Below the pieces are notes generated by a model. The model ran no database searches, was not told the origin of the DNA, and worked only from the letters and a program-made list of their open reading frames with translations. From JALORV01 sp963724365 (GTDB lineage Bacteria; Pseudomonadota; Gammaproteobacteria; Burkholderiales; Burkholderiaceae_F): DNA of 64,000 nt. Every line of letters begins with the position of its first letter. The first letter of the stretch is position 1. Made by a program: the position numbers and the translations under genes. Positions 47,135 through 56,138 of this stretch are shown here, in pieces. The stretch is taken from contig CAVRUR010000003.1 of the NCBI GenBank assembly GCA_963724365.1, forward strand, positions 372,001-436,000, read 5' to 3'.

Positions 47135-47923
47135 TCAAGCCGACGCGGCAAACTTGTCGCGCAAGGCCTGGGTCGCGCTGCGGAACAAGCCGAGGTCGCT
47201 GCCGACAGCGACGAACTCAGCCCCCCACTCGATATAGCGGCGCGCATCGGCCTCGACCGGCGCGAGGATCCCGCTGGCTTTGCCTGCGGCCCGCGCGCGC
47301 TCGAAGATGTGGCGGATCGCCCGCTGCACGTCGGGTTGCGCGGCATTGCCCAGATGTCCCATCGCGGCCGCCAGGTCGGACGGCCCGACGAAAATACCGT
47401 CCACGCCGTCTACCGCCGCAATGGCATCCACGGCGGCCAGCCCGGCGCTGCTTTCGATCTGCACCATGAGGGCGATGTTCTCGTTGATCGACTTCAGGTA
47501 GTCGGGCACGGTCCCGTAGCGGTTCTGTCGCTGCGAAACCGACACGCCGCGCACGCCGGCGGGCGGGTAGCGAGTGGCCGCGACCGCGCGGCGTGCCTCC
47601 TCGGCCGACTCCACGTAGGGAATGAGAAAGTTGTAGAAACCCGCATCGAGCAGCCGCTTGATGATGACCGTGTCATTCCACGGCGGCCGCACCACCGGGG
47701 CACTGGAGCAGTCCTTCAGCGCGAGCAATTGCGGTATCAGCGTCGTGACGTCGTTTGGTGCGTGCTCAGCATCGAGCAGCAGCCAGTCGAAGCCGGCCAG
47801 GCCCAGCACTTCGGTCGTGACCGGATTGGCCAGCGAGCACCAGCAGCCGATCAGGCGTTGACGTGCGAGCAGCGCCTGGCGAAAGCGGTTGGGGATGCCG
47901 GTGTACGGCGCGATCGACGTCAT
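47135..47923 (-). CDS. HpcH/HpaI family aldolase (probable 5-keto-4-deoxy-D-glucarate aldolase)
   Basis: A 262-residue class II pyruvate aldolase. Family motifs are GCWCSLANPVTTEVLGLAGFDWLLLDAEHAPND, the metal-site glutamate in VQIESSAGLAA, and DGIFVGPSDLAAAMG. HpaI, GarL and RhmA share this fold. Here the gene is last in an operon with glucarate dehydratase and a TTT carboxylate transporter, so cleavage of 5-keto-4-deoxyglucarate to pyruvate and tartronate semialdehyde (the GarL reaction) is the best inference. It starts 7 bp after the tctA stop. Confidence 0.88.
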   Translation of the reverse strand: MTSIAPYTGIPNRFRQALLARQRLIGCWCSLANPVTTEVLGLAGFDWLLLDAEHAPNDVTTLIPQLLALKDCSSAPVVRPPWNDTVIIKRLLDAGFYNFLIPYVESAEEARRAVAATRYPPAGVRGVSVSQRQNRYGTVPDYLKSINENIALMVQIESSAGLAAVDAIAAVDGVDGIFVGPSDLAAAMGHLGNAAQPDVQRAIRHIFERARAAGKASGILAPVEADARRYIEWGAEFVAVGSDLGLFRSATQALRDKFAASA

Positions 47924-47930
47924 GGAAACC

Positions 47931-49430
47931 TCACTTCTGAAACGCTTCCTCGCGCTTCGTGCGCAGCGCGGGGAGCAGGACTATGACCAGGGCAATGACG
48001 GAGATGGCGAGCAACGTTGCGCTGATGGGTCGCGTCAGGAAGACCATTGCACTGCCCTTCTTCATCAGCAACGCACGCCGCAGGTATTCCTCCATCATCG
48101 GGCCAAGAATAAAGCCCAGCATCATCGGCGCCGGCTCGCAGCCGAGCTTGCGGAACACATAGCCGAGGATGCCGAAGAGTGCCATCAGGTAGATGTCGAA
48201 CTGCGCGTTCGACAGGCTGAACACGCCGATCGCGCAGAACACGAGGATCGCCGGGAAGAGCAGCTGATACGGCACCGAGATCATCTTCACCCAGATGCCG
48301 ATCAGTGGCAGGTTGAGCACCAGCAGGAACAGGTTGCCGATCCACATCGACACGACCAGTCCCCAGAACAGCGCGGGCTGCTCGACCATCACACCCGGTC
48401 CGGGCTGGATGCCGTGCATGATCAGCGCGCCGATCATCAGTGCCATCACCGGGTTTGACGGAATGCCGAGCGTAAGCATCGGAATGAACGATGCCTGCGC
48501 TCCGGCGTTGTTGGCTGACTCCGGACCGGCCACGCCCTCGATCGCTCCCTGGCCGAATTCGGCTGAGTAGCGCGAGACTTTCTTTTCGAGCGAGTACGCG
48601 GCGAACGAAGAGAGCATCGCACCACCGCCCGGCAGGATGCCGAGGAAAGATCCCAATGTCGTTCCGCGCAGGATCGGCGCAACCATGCGCTTGAAGTCCT
48701 CTCGCGTCGGCATGAGCCCCGTCACGCGGGTCAGCGACAGCGAGCGCGGCGATTCGTCCTCCAGATTGGCAATGATCTCGCCGAGACCGAACACACCCAT
48801 CGCGACCACCACGAAGCTCACGCCATCCAGCAGTTCCGGCAGGTCGAAGGCGAATCGGGACGTGCCGGAGTTCACGTCGGTGCCGATCAGGCCCAGCAGC
48901 AGACCCAGCACGATCATGCCGATCGCGTGCAGCAATGAGCCGCTTGCCAGCACGATCGAGGCGACCAGCCCCAGGACCATCAGAGAGAAGTAGTCCGCAG
49001 GCCCGAAGCTGAGCGCGATTTCCGACAGCGGCGGTGCCGCCAGCGCAATCAGGAACGTGCAGACGGTGCCGGCGAAGAACGAGGCGATCGCGGCCGTCGC
49101 CAGCGCCACGCCCGCCCGGCCTTTGCGCGCCATCTGGTAGCCGTCCAGTGCCGTCACCACGGACGAGGACTCGCCGGGCAGGTTCACGAGGATCGCCGTG
49201 GTCGAGCCACCGTACTGCGCGCCGTAGAAGATTCCGGCCAGCATGATCAGCGCGGTGACCGGTGGCAACCCGAACGTGACCGGCAACAACATCGCGATGG
49301 TCGCAACGGGACCCAGGCCCGGCAGCACTCCGATGGCGGTGCCCAGCAATACGCCCAGCAGGCAATAGAAGATGTTGGCCCAGCTCGCCGCGGTCGAGAA
49401 ACCTAGCGCCAGGTGTTCGAACAGTTCCAT
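47931..49430 (-). CDS. tctA: Tripartite tricarboxylate transporter large membrane subunit TctA
   Basis: A 499-residue TctA family permease with about twelve helices. The N-terminal GVLLGTAIGVLPGLGPVATIAMLLP and the later FLGILPGGGAMLSSFAAYSLEKK are the two repeated TctA signature loops. FGQGAIEGVAGPESANNAGAQ is also strongly conserved. With TctB and a Bug-type receptor it imports carboxylates using an ion gradient. Context suggests glucarate or a related aldarate as substrate. It is 9 bp downstream of tctB. Confidence 0.94.
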   Translation of the reverse strand: MELFEHLALGFSTAASWANIFYCLLGVLLGTAIGVLPGLGPVATIAMLLPVTFGLPPVTALIMLAGIFYGAQYGGSTTAILVNLPGESSSVVTALDGYQMARKGRAGVALATAAIASFFAGTVCTFLIALAAPPLSEIALSFGPADYFSLMVLGLVASIVLASGSLLHAIGMIVLGLLLGLIGTDVNSGTSRFAFDLPELLDGVSFVVVAMGVFGLGEIIANLEDESPRSLSLTRVTGLMPTREDFKRMVAPILRGTTLGSFLGILPGGGAMLSSFAAYSLEKKVSRYSAEFGQGAIEGVAGPESANNAGAQASFIPMLTLGIPSNPVMALMIGALIMHGIQPGPGVMVEQPALFWGLVVSMWIGNLFLLVLNLPLIGIWVKMISVPYQLLFPAILVFCAIGVFSLSNAQFDIYLMALFGILGYVFRKLGCEPAPMMLGFILGPMMEEYLRRALLMKKGSAMVFLTRPISATLLAISVIALVIVLLPALRTKREEAFQK

Positions 49431-49439
49431 CGCCAGGCC

Positions 49440-49904
49440 TCACCCTCCAAGCCAGCGGCCGAGCAGCGGCACCGGCAGGCCGAGACCCTTGACGAATACC
49501 AGCGCGCAAAAGGCGATGAGAGCCAGCATCAGCCCAGTGGCGTGCCACTGGAGCCGGAACCGCGCACTCGCCGACGCGCTGACCAGAATGAGTACGACGA
49601 GCGCAGGAACCAGACCCGCGGGCCGCAGCAGCAGTCCGAACAGGACCGTGCCTGCGGTGACAAGCGCCGCCGCCTTCCATGCAATCGCACCGATCGGCGC
49701 CCCGTCGTCCAGGAACGAGCGCACGAACGACGTGATGCCGATGAGCAGCAACAACGCGCCCAGTGCGGTCGGAAAATAGCCGGGGCCCATGCGCGATGCC
49801 GAGCCCATGCCGTAGTCCCACGCCATCAGGATCGCGGTCAGACCGAAGCCGGCATATAAGAGCCCCGCGCCAAAGTCCTTCGGGCTGCGGATGTGGAGCG
49901 ACAT
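49440..49904 (-). CDS. tctB: Tripartite tricarboxylate transporter small membrane subunit TctB
   Basis: A 154-residue membrane protein with four predicted helices. The family motif GMGSASRMGPGYFPTALGALLLLIG is clearly present. TctB pairs with TctA to form the transporter core. It lies between the glucarate dehydratase and tctA genes on the same strand. Confidence 0.9.
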   Translation of the reverse strand: MSLHIRSPKDFGAGLLYAGFGLTAILMAWDYGMGSASRMGPGYFPTALGALLLLIGITSFVRSFLDDGAPIGAIAWKAAALVTAGTVLFGLLLRPAGLVPALVVLILVSASASARFRLQWHATGLMLALIAFCALVFVKGLGLPVPLLGRWLGG

Positions 49905-49958
49905 CGGTTCTCCCCTGGCGCCGCGGCTCTGACGGCCGCGGTTGCCGTTGTCAACGCG

Positions 49959-51314
49959 TCATCGGACCAGGCAAGGCCGATTGCGATCGAACTTCCACCC
50001 CGGGATCAGGTACTGCATCGCCACTGCATCATTGCGCGCGCCGAGGCCGTGCTCCAGGTAAAGGCGGTGCGCCCGCTCGACTTCTTCTTCGTCGAGTTCG
50101 ATGCCGAGCCCGGGCTTCTCGGGCAGCGCGATGCGGCCGCCCTCGATACGCAGCGGTTGCTGCGTCAGCCGCTGGCCGTCCTGCCAGATCCAGTGCGTGT
50201 CGATGGCGGTGATCGGGTCGGGCGCCGCCGCCGCCACGTGCGTGAACATCGCCAGCGATACGTCGAAGTGATTGTTCGAGTGCGAGCCCCAGGTCAGGCC
50301 CCAGTCGCTGCACAGTTGGGCCACTCGCACCGAACCCTGCATTGTCCAGAAGTGCGGATCGGCCAGCGGAATATCGACCGCGTGCAGCTGCAACGCATGG
50401 ACGAGCTCGCGCCAGTCGGTCGCGACCATGTTGGTCGCCGTCGGCAAGCCCGTCGCGCGCCGGAACTCCGCCATCACCTCGCGGCCCGAGTATCCGTTTT
50501 CTGCACCGCACGGGTCTTCTGCGTACGCAAGCACGCCGTGCAGGTTGCGGCACAGGCGGATTGCTTCGGCAAGTGACCAGGCACCGTTCGGGTCGAGCGT
50601 GACGCGCGCCTGCGGAAAGCGTTCGGCGAGTGCCGTCACGGCTTCGATTTCGGCTTGCCCACTGAACACGCCGCCCTTGAGCTTGAAGTCGACAAAGCCG
50701 TAGCGCGCGTGCGCGGCCTCGGCGAGGCGCACGATCGACTCCGGCGTCAGGGCCGGCTCATGGCGCAGGCTCAACCAGTCATCGCCGGACGCGGGCGCTT
50801 CGACGTACGGCAAGTCGGTCTTGAGCCGGTCGCCCACATAGAAGAGGTACCCGAGCACCGGCACCTCGCGACGCTGTATGCCGTTGCCGAGGAGGGCCGC
50901 GACCGGCACCTCGAGATACTGGCCGAGCAGGTCGAGCAGTGCGGACTCGAGCGCGGTCACCGCATGCACGGTGGTACGCAGGTCGAAGGTCTGCTCCCCG
51001 CGGCCGCCGGCATCACGATCTGCGAAGCGTCGGCGCACTTCATTGAGCAGCGTTTGCACGTCGCCGATCGGGCGGTCGACGACGATCGGGCGAGCATCCT
51101 CCAGCGTCTGGCGGATGCTCTCGCCGCCCGGCACCTCGCCCACGCCCGTGCGGCCCGCGCTGTCGGTGATGACGACGAGATTGCGCGTGAAAAACGGTCC
51201 GTGTGCGCCGCTCAGGTTGAGCAGCATGCTGTCGCGCCCCGCCACCGGGATCACACGCATCCCGGCGACTCTGGGCGTCCCGCGCACCGCGCTCATCGAC
51301 GTTGCCCCGTCCAT
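49959..51314 (-). CDS. gudD: Glucarate dehydratase
   Basis: A 451-residue enolase-superfamily enzyme that dehydrates D-glucarate (or L-idarate) to 5-keto-4-deoxyglucarate. The catalytic KxK is in FKLKGGVFSG, metal-ligand carboxylates are in TLDPNGAWS and AEDPCGAENGYSGREVM, and the catalytic histidine is in GSHSNNHFDVS. These match GudD/GlucD rather than galactarate dehydratase. ATGs at 51314 and 51296 are both possible; the latter has the better upstream purine tract. The gene is embedded between the Bug receptor and TTT permease genes. Confidence 0.93.
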   Translation of the reverse strand: MDGATSMSAVRGTPRVAGMRVIPVAGRDSMLLNLSGAHGPFFTRNLVVITDSAGRTGVGEVPGGESIRQTLEDARPIVVDRPIGDVQTLLNEVRRRFADRDAGGRGEQTFDLRTTVHAVTALESALLDLLGQYLEVPVAALLGNGIQRREVPVLGYLFYVGDRLKTDLPYVEAPASGDDWLSLRHEPALTPESIVRLAEAAHARYGFVDFKLKGGVFSGQAEIEAVTALAERFPQARVTLDPNGAWSLAEAIRLCRNLHGVLAYAEDPCGAENGYSGREVMAEFRRATGLPTATNMVATDWRELVHALQLHAVDIPLADPHFWTMQGSVRVAQLCSDWGLTWGSHSNNHFDVSLAMFTHVAAAAPDPITAIDTHWIWQDGQRLTQQPLRIEGGRIALPEKPGLGIELDEEEVERAHRLYLEHGLGARNDAVAMQYLIPGWKFDRNRPCLVR

Positions 51315-51330
51315 CGTGGCTGCGGCTCGC

Positions 51331-52303
51331 CTATTCGAGCGTGATCTTGCCGACCTCGATCACTTGCTTCCAGCGCTCGAGTTCCTTCGCCTGGAAGGCC
51401 GCCATCTGTTCCGGCGTGTTGGCGACGATCTCGAAGCCGAGGTCCTCCATCCGCTTGCGGGTCTCGGGATCATTCAGCGCCGCGACGATGGATTCGTTGA
51501 GCTTTTTCTTCACATCAGCGGGCAGGCCTTTCGGGCCGGCAACCGCCTGCCACGAATAGACGTCGACGCCCTGCACGCCGGACTCGGCCAGCGTGGGCAC
51601 CTGCGGCAGTTGCGGCGAGCGCTTGTCGCTGGTAATCGCGAGCGCTTTGAGCTTTCCCGCCTTGATGTGGCCGATAACCGCGTTGATGTTCTGGAACGAG
51701 ACGTCGGCATGGCCGGCCAGCAGGTCGGTGATCGCCGGTGCGCCCCCCTTGTACGGAACGTGAATGCCACTGGTGCCCGTCTTCTGCCAGAAAAGCGCCG
51801 CCGTCAGGTGATCCGACGAGCCGGCGCCCGACGTTGCGAACGTGATCTTCTCGGGCTGCTTCTTCAGCAGCGCGACGAACTCCGCAACAGAACTGGCGGG
51901 AAAGTCGGGTCGCGTCACGAGCACGTTGGGCGCGCGCACCGCGACCGTGATCGGATCGAGATCCTTCACCGGGTCGTAGGACAGTTTCTTCTGGATAAAC
52001 GGGTTCACCGCGTAGACACCGATCGACGCCACCAGGAACGTGTAGCCATCCGGCGCCGCGTTCTTCACGGCGGTGGCACCGATGGCGCCCGTGGCACCGG
52101 CGCGGTTGTCGACCACGAACGGCTGACCGAGCTTTTCCTGCAGCTTGGGCGCAATGGCGCGGGCCACCATGTCGGTCGAGCCGCCCGGCGGGAACGGCAC
52201 GATGATGGTGACGGGTTTTTCCGGATAGGCGGCCAGCGCCGGTGCGATACACGAAAGCAGGCCGAGCGACGCCACGGCCAAGGGCGCGCAACGATGTCTT
52301 CAT
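51331..52303 (-). CDS. tctC: Bug-type TTT substrate-binding protein, one-base shift in signal peptide
   Basis: A Bug/TctC periplasmic receptor of about 320 residues. The mature part starts AYPEKPVTIIVPFPPGGSTDM and contains VDNRAGATGAIG, both family hallmarks. The ATG at 52303 has a strong AGGAG site but reads out of frame after seven codons. Dropping one base at about 52280 (plus strand GGCCAAGGGC) gives MKTSLRALAVASLGLLSCIA, a proper signal peptide that joins the mature frame. As sequenced, translation would need the TTG at 52281. It heads the glucarate operon and probably binds an aldarate. Confidence 0.9.
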
Positions 52304-52473
52304 GGGGTGTCTCCTGAGGACGGGTTGCCGGCCATCGGCGCTCTTGCGGCGCAGCTGCTCAGGCCGGGAATCGACGCAGCCTAGGCCCGCCCGAACTGGG
52401 CGTCCAATATATTCTTTGGCCTTCCGTGATTCAAATTCGATATCACGGCCGGGAGGCGCGCAATGGAAACCCC

Positions 52474-53376
52474 ATGGAACTGAGATCGCTGCGTTACTTC
52501 GTCGTGCTCGCCGAGGAACTGCACTTCGGTCGGGCGGCCCGTCGACTCGCCATCACGCAGCCGCCGCTGTCGATCGCGATCCGCAACCTCGAGAACGAGC
52601 TTGACGTGCAGTTGCTCGTGCGTGACCGGCGGCGCGTTGCGCTGACGGAACCTGGACGAGCGTTCCTGGATCAGGCGCGGGTCGTGCTCGCCCGTGCTTC
52701 GGATGCGATCGAGACGGTGCGGGCCGCCAGTCGCGGCGAGGCCGGGCGGCTGGCCATCGGGTTCATGTCGGCGAGCATCTACACGGTGCTGCCGCTAACC
52801 CTGCGCGAGTTCGCGTCGAGCCATCCTGGCGTGCGGCTCGAACTGCGCGAACTCACGTTGCCGCAACAGTTCGCTGCGCTGGAGAAGGGCGACATCCATG
52901 TCGGCTTCATCCGGCCCCAGCCGATGGAGGCGGAGTTCTCCTCCGCGATCCTGCTGCAGGAGCCGCTGGTGGCCGCGCTGCCCTCCGGCCATCCGCTCAC
53001 CCGGAACCGTCGCGTTCGCGCACAGTCGCTCGCGCGCGAGCCGTTCGTGATGTTCCAGCGCTCACCCGGGCTCGTGCTGCACGACATCGTTCTGAAGTTC
53101 TGCCTGCAGCAAGGCTTTTCGCCGCACGTTGTGCAGGAAGCGAGCCAGACCCACGCAGTGATCGGCCTCGTGTCGGCCGGTATCGGCGTCGCGCTGGTGC
53201 CCTCCTCCGCGCAGGAGATAAGGTTGCGAGGCGTCGAACTGCGTCCACTGGCCGAGCGGTCACCGCAGGTCGGCACCGCCCTGGCATGGCGCAGCGACGA
53301 CGATTCGCCCGCCCTGCGGGCGTTCATCGCGACAGCGAAGAGCGTCGTGCGCCGGAAGCAGCCCGCACGCGCCTGA
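52474..53376 (+). CDS. LysR-type transcriptional regulator
   Basis: A 300-residue LysR regulator. The N-terminal winged helix begins MELRSLRYFVVLAEELHFGRAARRLAITQPPLS, the family signature. The effector domain follows from about residue 90. It is divergent from the tctC-gudD-tctB-tctA-aldolase operon with 170 bp between start codons, which strongly suggests it controls that operon in response to the sugar acid or its breakdown products. I chose the ATG at 52474; the GTG at 52426 has no family similarity. Confidence 0.93.
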   Translation: MELRSLRYFVVLAEELHFGRAARRLAITQPPLSIAIRNLENELDVQLLVRDRRRVALTEPGRAFLDQARVVLARASDAIETVRAASRGEAGRLAIGFMSASIYTVLPLTLREFASSHPGVRLELRELTLPQQFAALEKGDIHVGFIRPQPMEAEFSSAILLQEPLVAALPSGHPLTRNRRVRAQSLAREPFVMFQRSPGLVLHDIVLKFCLQQGFSPHVVQEASQTHAVIGLVSAGIGVALVPSSAQEIRLRGVELRPLAERSPQVGTALAWRSDDDSPALRAFIATAKSVVRRKQPARA

Positions 53377-53388
53377 GCGGCCAGCGAT

Positions 53389-53703
53389 TCAGGCGACCGA
53401 AGCGCCGACCGCCACGTTGGCAGGCAAAGTCGCTGCGGCTGTTGCGAGCGCCGCTTCATCGTCGCGGTTGAGCGCGGCACGGGCGCGCCACCAACTCATT
53501 GCCATGAGCACACAAGAGCCGGCCACCAGCGCCAGAGCCGACAGCGGCTGCATTTCGCCGTTGAACAATTGATGCAGCACGCCCGCCAGACCGATCGCGC
53601 CGATCGCTCCAACGCGCAACCAGAGGCCGCAGGCGAAGAGCGCGTAGTGAGATCCATTAACGTCGACAGGAGCGGAGTTCGTGTTTGTCTTTGGGTAGTT
53701 CAC
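53389..53703 (-). CDS. Small membrane protein, unknown function
   Basis: A 104-residue protein with a GTG start at 53703, supported by an AGAGGTG ribosome site seven bases upstream. Two hydrophobic helices (LWLRVGAIGAIGLAGVLH and LSALALVAGSCVLMAMSWW) are followed by an acidic stretch and an alanine/valine-rich C-terminus. The frame extends upstream without protein-like features. I do not recognise the family. Confidence 0.6.
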   Translation of the reverse strand: MNYPKTNTNSAPVDVNGSHYALFACGLWLRVGAIGAIGLAGVLHQLFNGEMQPLSALALVAGSCVLMAMSWWRARAALNRDDEAALATAAATLPANVAVGASVA

Positions 53704-54048
53704 AGAGTCACCTCTCAAATTTGGTACGGGAGAACCTTCGTCGCACCGAACGGTGGATGGGTGATGCAATGCACAAACCGAAGATGCCGTCGCTGTCGAA
53801 AGCTGTCTAATCATTCTTTCAAATCAAAGACATCGACCAAACCGTTGTCGGCTTTAACCCATTGATGCAAAGCAGCATTCAGACCCCGAGACGAGCGAAC
53901 TCCTGCGTTAGGAGAAAGGTTCGAGATCGAGAAAAGACGTTGCGGAGAAGCGAAACAGCGAGGGACGCACTTGGCCTGGTGGATAGGCCTGATCGACTGA
54001 GCACCCGTTAAGCTGAATCGTTGAACTCCTACGCAGTGCCGAAGAGCT

Positions 54049-54795
54049 GTGTCCTTCATCGACTTGTTCTCGGACAGTGCCGATCTCTATGCCTCCGCGC
54101 GCCCAAGGTACCCGGATGCACTGATCAACTTCATCGCCCGGTCATCGCCATCGCTGGACGTCGCCTGGGATTGCGGAACGGGCAACGGCCAGGCCGCCGT
54201 CGACCTCGCACAGCACTTCAAGACTGTCTGGGCGACAGATCCCAGCCAGGCTCAAATCGACCACGCGATTGCGTGCAGCGGTGTCACCTACTCCGTGCAG
54301 CCTGCGGAGCAGGTGACCTTTGCCGACCAGAGTGTCGACGCGATCACGGTCGCACAGGCCCTGCACTGGTTCGATCTGGACCGGTTCTTCCCGGAGGCAC
54401 GCCGCGTGCTGAAGCCTGGCGGTTTCTTTTGCGCATGGGGCTACAGCTGGTCGCACGTCGAGCCGGCCATCGATGCAGTCATGCAGGCAACGATCCTCGA
54501 GCCGATACACACATACTGGGCGGCTCAGAACGCATCGCTGTGGGACGAGTACAGGAACGTGCAGTTGCCCTTCAAAGCCGTGGACGTGCCAGCGTTTTCG
54601 ATCCGCATGGACTGGACGCTTCTGCAATACATGGCGTACGTGCATACGTGGTCCGCAACACGGCGAGCGATTCAGGCCGAAGGACCCAGGTTCTTCGAAG
54701 CAGCCTGCAATCAGATGGAGCAGGCATGGGGCGGACCGGAACGAGTGCGCGAGGTCAGGATGCCGCTGACGGTGATTGCCGGTGTGGCCGACTGA
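54049..54795 (+). CDS. Class I SAM-dependent methyltransferase
   Basis: A 248-residue methyltransferase with a GTG start. Motif I is WDCGTGNGQAAVDLA (GxGxG type), the acidic motif II is VWATDPSQAQID, and the later AEQVTFADQSVDAITVAQALHWFD and FFPEARRVLKPGGFFCAWGY are typical of the Methyltransf_11 group close to trans-aconitate-type and Tam-like enzymes. The acceptor substrate is unknown. Cytoplasmic. Confidence 0.9.
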   Translation: MSFIDLFSDSADLYASARPRYPDALINFIARSSPSLDVAWDCGTGNGQAAVDLAQHFKTVWATDPSQAQIDHAIACSGVTYSVQPAEQVTFADQSVDAITVAQALHWFDLDRFFPEARRVLKPGGFFCAWGYSWSHVEPAIDAVMQATILEPIHTYWAAQNASLWDEYRNVQLPFKAVDVPAFSIRMDWTLLQYMAYVHTWSATRRAIQAEGPRFFEAACNQMEQAWGGPERVREVRMPLTVIAGVAD

Positions 54796-54882
54796 AAGCC
54801 GGCAGGACCGGCCGTCGACCTGGACTGCTCCAATCACCGCGATGCAGACTGCCTTGTCCGCATTTCTTTCAGGTCAGGCCGC

Positions 54883-55449
54883 ATGAAATCCGAGCGTGAA
54901 GTCCCGGGCGTTGCCATCTACCCGAACTGCCGCACGGTGGACAGGACCGTGCGTGTGGGCGGCATGAGCAAGCGCGAGTTGCTTGCCGAGCTTCAGAGCA
55001 ACGGTATCCAGCTCAACGAATACGCCCGTATCCTCTTCGCACACAGCGAGTTCACGACATCACCGGTCATCTCGAAAATTGCGACCATCGAACTTGCCGT
55101 CGCCAATCTCGGCTATGCGCGGGGAGCGGCCATCGCCCGGATTCATGAGCGAGCCACCGAGCTTGGCCTGACCTTGTGCCCTCTCGAACTCGGTCCACAC
55201 CTCAGGCTGCAGTTGCTTGATCAGCCAGAAGGGCAACTCGGGCACCCGCCATCAAGACACCGGGCGCCGCCGGGCTCCATCACGGTGGCATCTCGTCAGC
55301 TCTCAAATGATCACAACACTCCGAAGGGCTTCTACCTGCGCCGCATCGATGGCGTGCTCTGGTTGCGAGGCTACCGCTCCGCACCGGACGACCTCTGGAG
55401 CCCTGAAGACCGCCTGGTTTTCTGCCGACCGCAGATTGAAGCCGCGTGA
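54883..55449 (+). CDS. Hypothetical protein, unassigned
   Basis: A 188-residue soluble protein. The ATG at 54883 or a later ATG at codon 28 (MSKRELLAELQSNGIQLNEY) may be the start; the second looks more like a natural N-terminus. The body contains ISKIATIELAVANLGYARG, LTLCPLELGPHLRLQLLDQPEG and the aromatic PKGFYLRRIDGVLWLRGYR. It has no signal peptide or membrane helix. The tight, varied composition supports it being real, but I cannot assign a function. It sits 87 bp after the methyltransferase. Confidence 0.65.
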   Translation: MKSEREVPGVAIYPNCRTVDRTVRVGGMSKRELLAELQSNGIQLNEYARILFAHSEFTTSPVISKIATIELAVANLGYARGAAIARIHERATELGLTLCPLELGPHLRLQLLDQPEGQLGHPPSRHRAPPGSITVASRQLSNDHNTPKGFYLRRIDGVLWLRGYRSAPDDLWSPEDRLVFCRPQIEAA

Positions 55450-55489
55450 AGGATTCGGCCCAAGTCTCCAGCGTGCCTTGCAGACGCCT

Positions 55490-56020
55490 CTAGCGAGCGG
55501 GCACGATCAGCGCGCAAAGGTTGCGTACATGTCTAGGCCCAGGGCGCGTGTCAGCAAGGGAACGCAGTGCCAACGGGCCGGCGGCGGCGCTCAGGGGCTT
55601 GCCGTCCTGAGCAGTGATGATCAATACCTGTTCACCCACCGAGCCGTTGTACAACTCCCCCCAGCTAAACACTGCCCGGTAACCATCGCTTGCGACCGCC
55701 TCGACGACACTTGTCCGCGCACTGCGATCGGCAGCCGAAGCAAAGCCGACGGACGTCAGGACATCCCGCAGAAGCACACCCGAGTACTGCACACCGCGTT
55801 CGGTCACGTTGTTGCCGCTCGATGAGACCGTCAGCCGCTGGTTGAGGTTGGTCTGCGGCAAGGCGGCCAGGGCAGCGATACTCAGGGTTCGCACCGCCTG
55901 ACCAGGAACCTGCACGGTCAACACAGTCGCCTCCGCGCGCGGCTGCGCATCGGTGGGGCAGGCCCACGCCGTTGCGCCGATCGACCACGCGACAACGACG
56001 CACAGGACCTTTGCCGGCAT
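55490..56020 (-). CDS. Exported molybdopterin-binding-fold oxidoreductase-like protein
   Basis: A 176-residue protein with a signal peptide (MPAKVLCVVVAWSIGATAWA). The mature domain resembles a short sulfite-oxidase-type Moco fold: GVQYSGVLLRDVLTSVGF, then VVEAVASDGYRAVFSWGEL, IITAQDGKPL and GPLALRSLADTRPGPRHVRN. The Cys ligand that coordinates molybdenum in full enzymes is not evident. It may be a cofactor-free relative or a partner of a larger enzyme. Neighbouring modA and Mop genes support a link to molybdenum. I chose the ATG at 56020. Confidence 0.72.
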   Translation of the reverse strand: MPAKVLCVVVAWSIGATAWACPTDAQPRAEATVLTVQVPGQAVRTLSIAALAALPQTNLNQRLTVSSSGNNVTERGVQYSGVLLRDVLTSVGFASAADRSARTSVVEAVASDGYRAVFSWGELYNGSVGEQVLIITAQDGKPLSAAAGPLALRSLADTRPGPRHVRNLCALIVPAR

Positions 56021-56138
56021 CTCAATCTCGCCAGCAAGAACTCGCAATCGGCTCACCCAGATCCACGGTGCTGTAGAGCACCACCCTGCCTTCGGCAAAC
56101 GTCGAACACAGGGCCCGATCCCGACGTTCAGGCGCATA

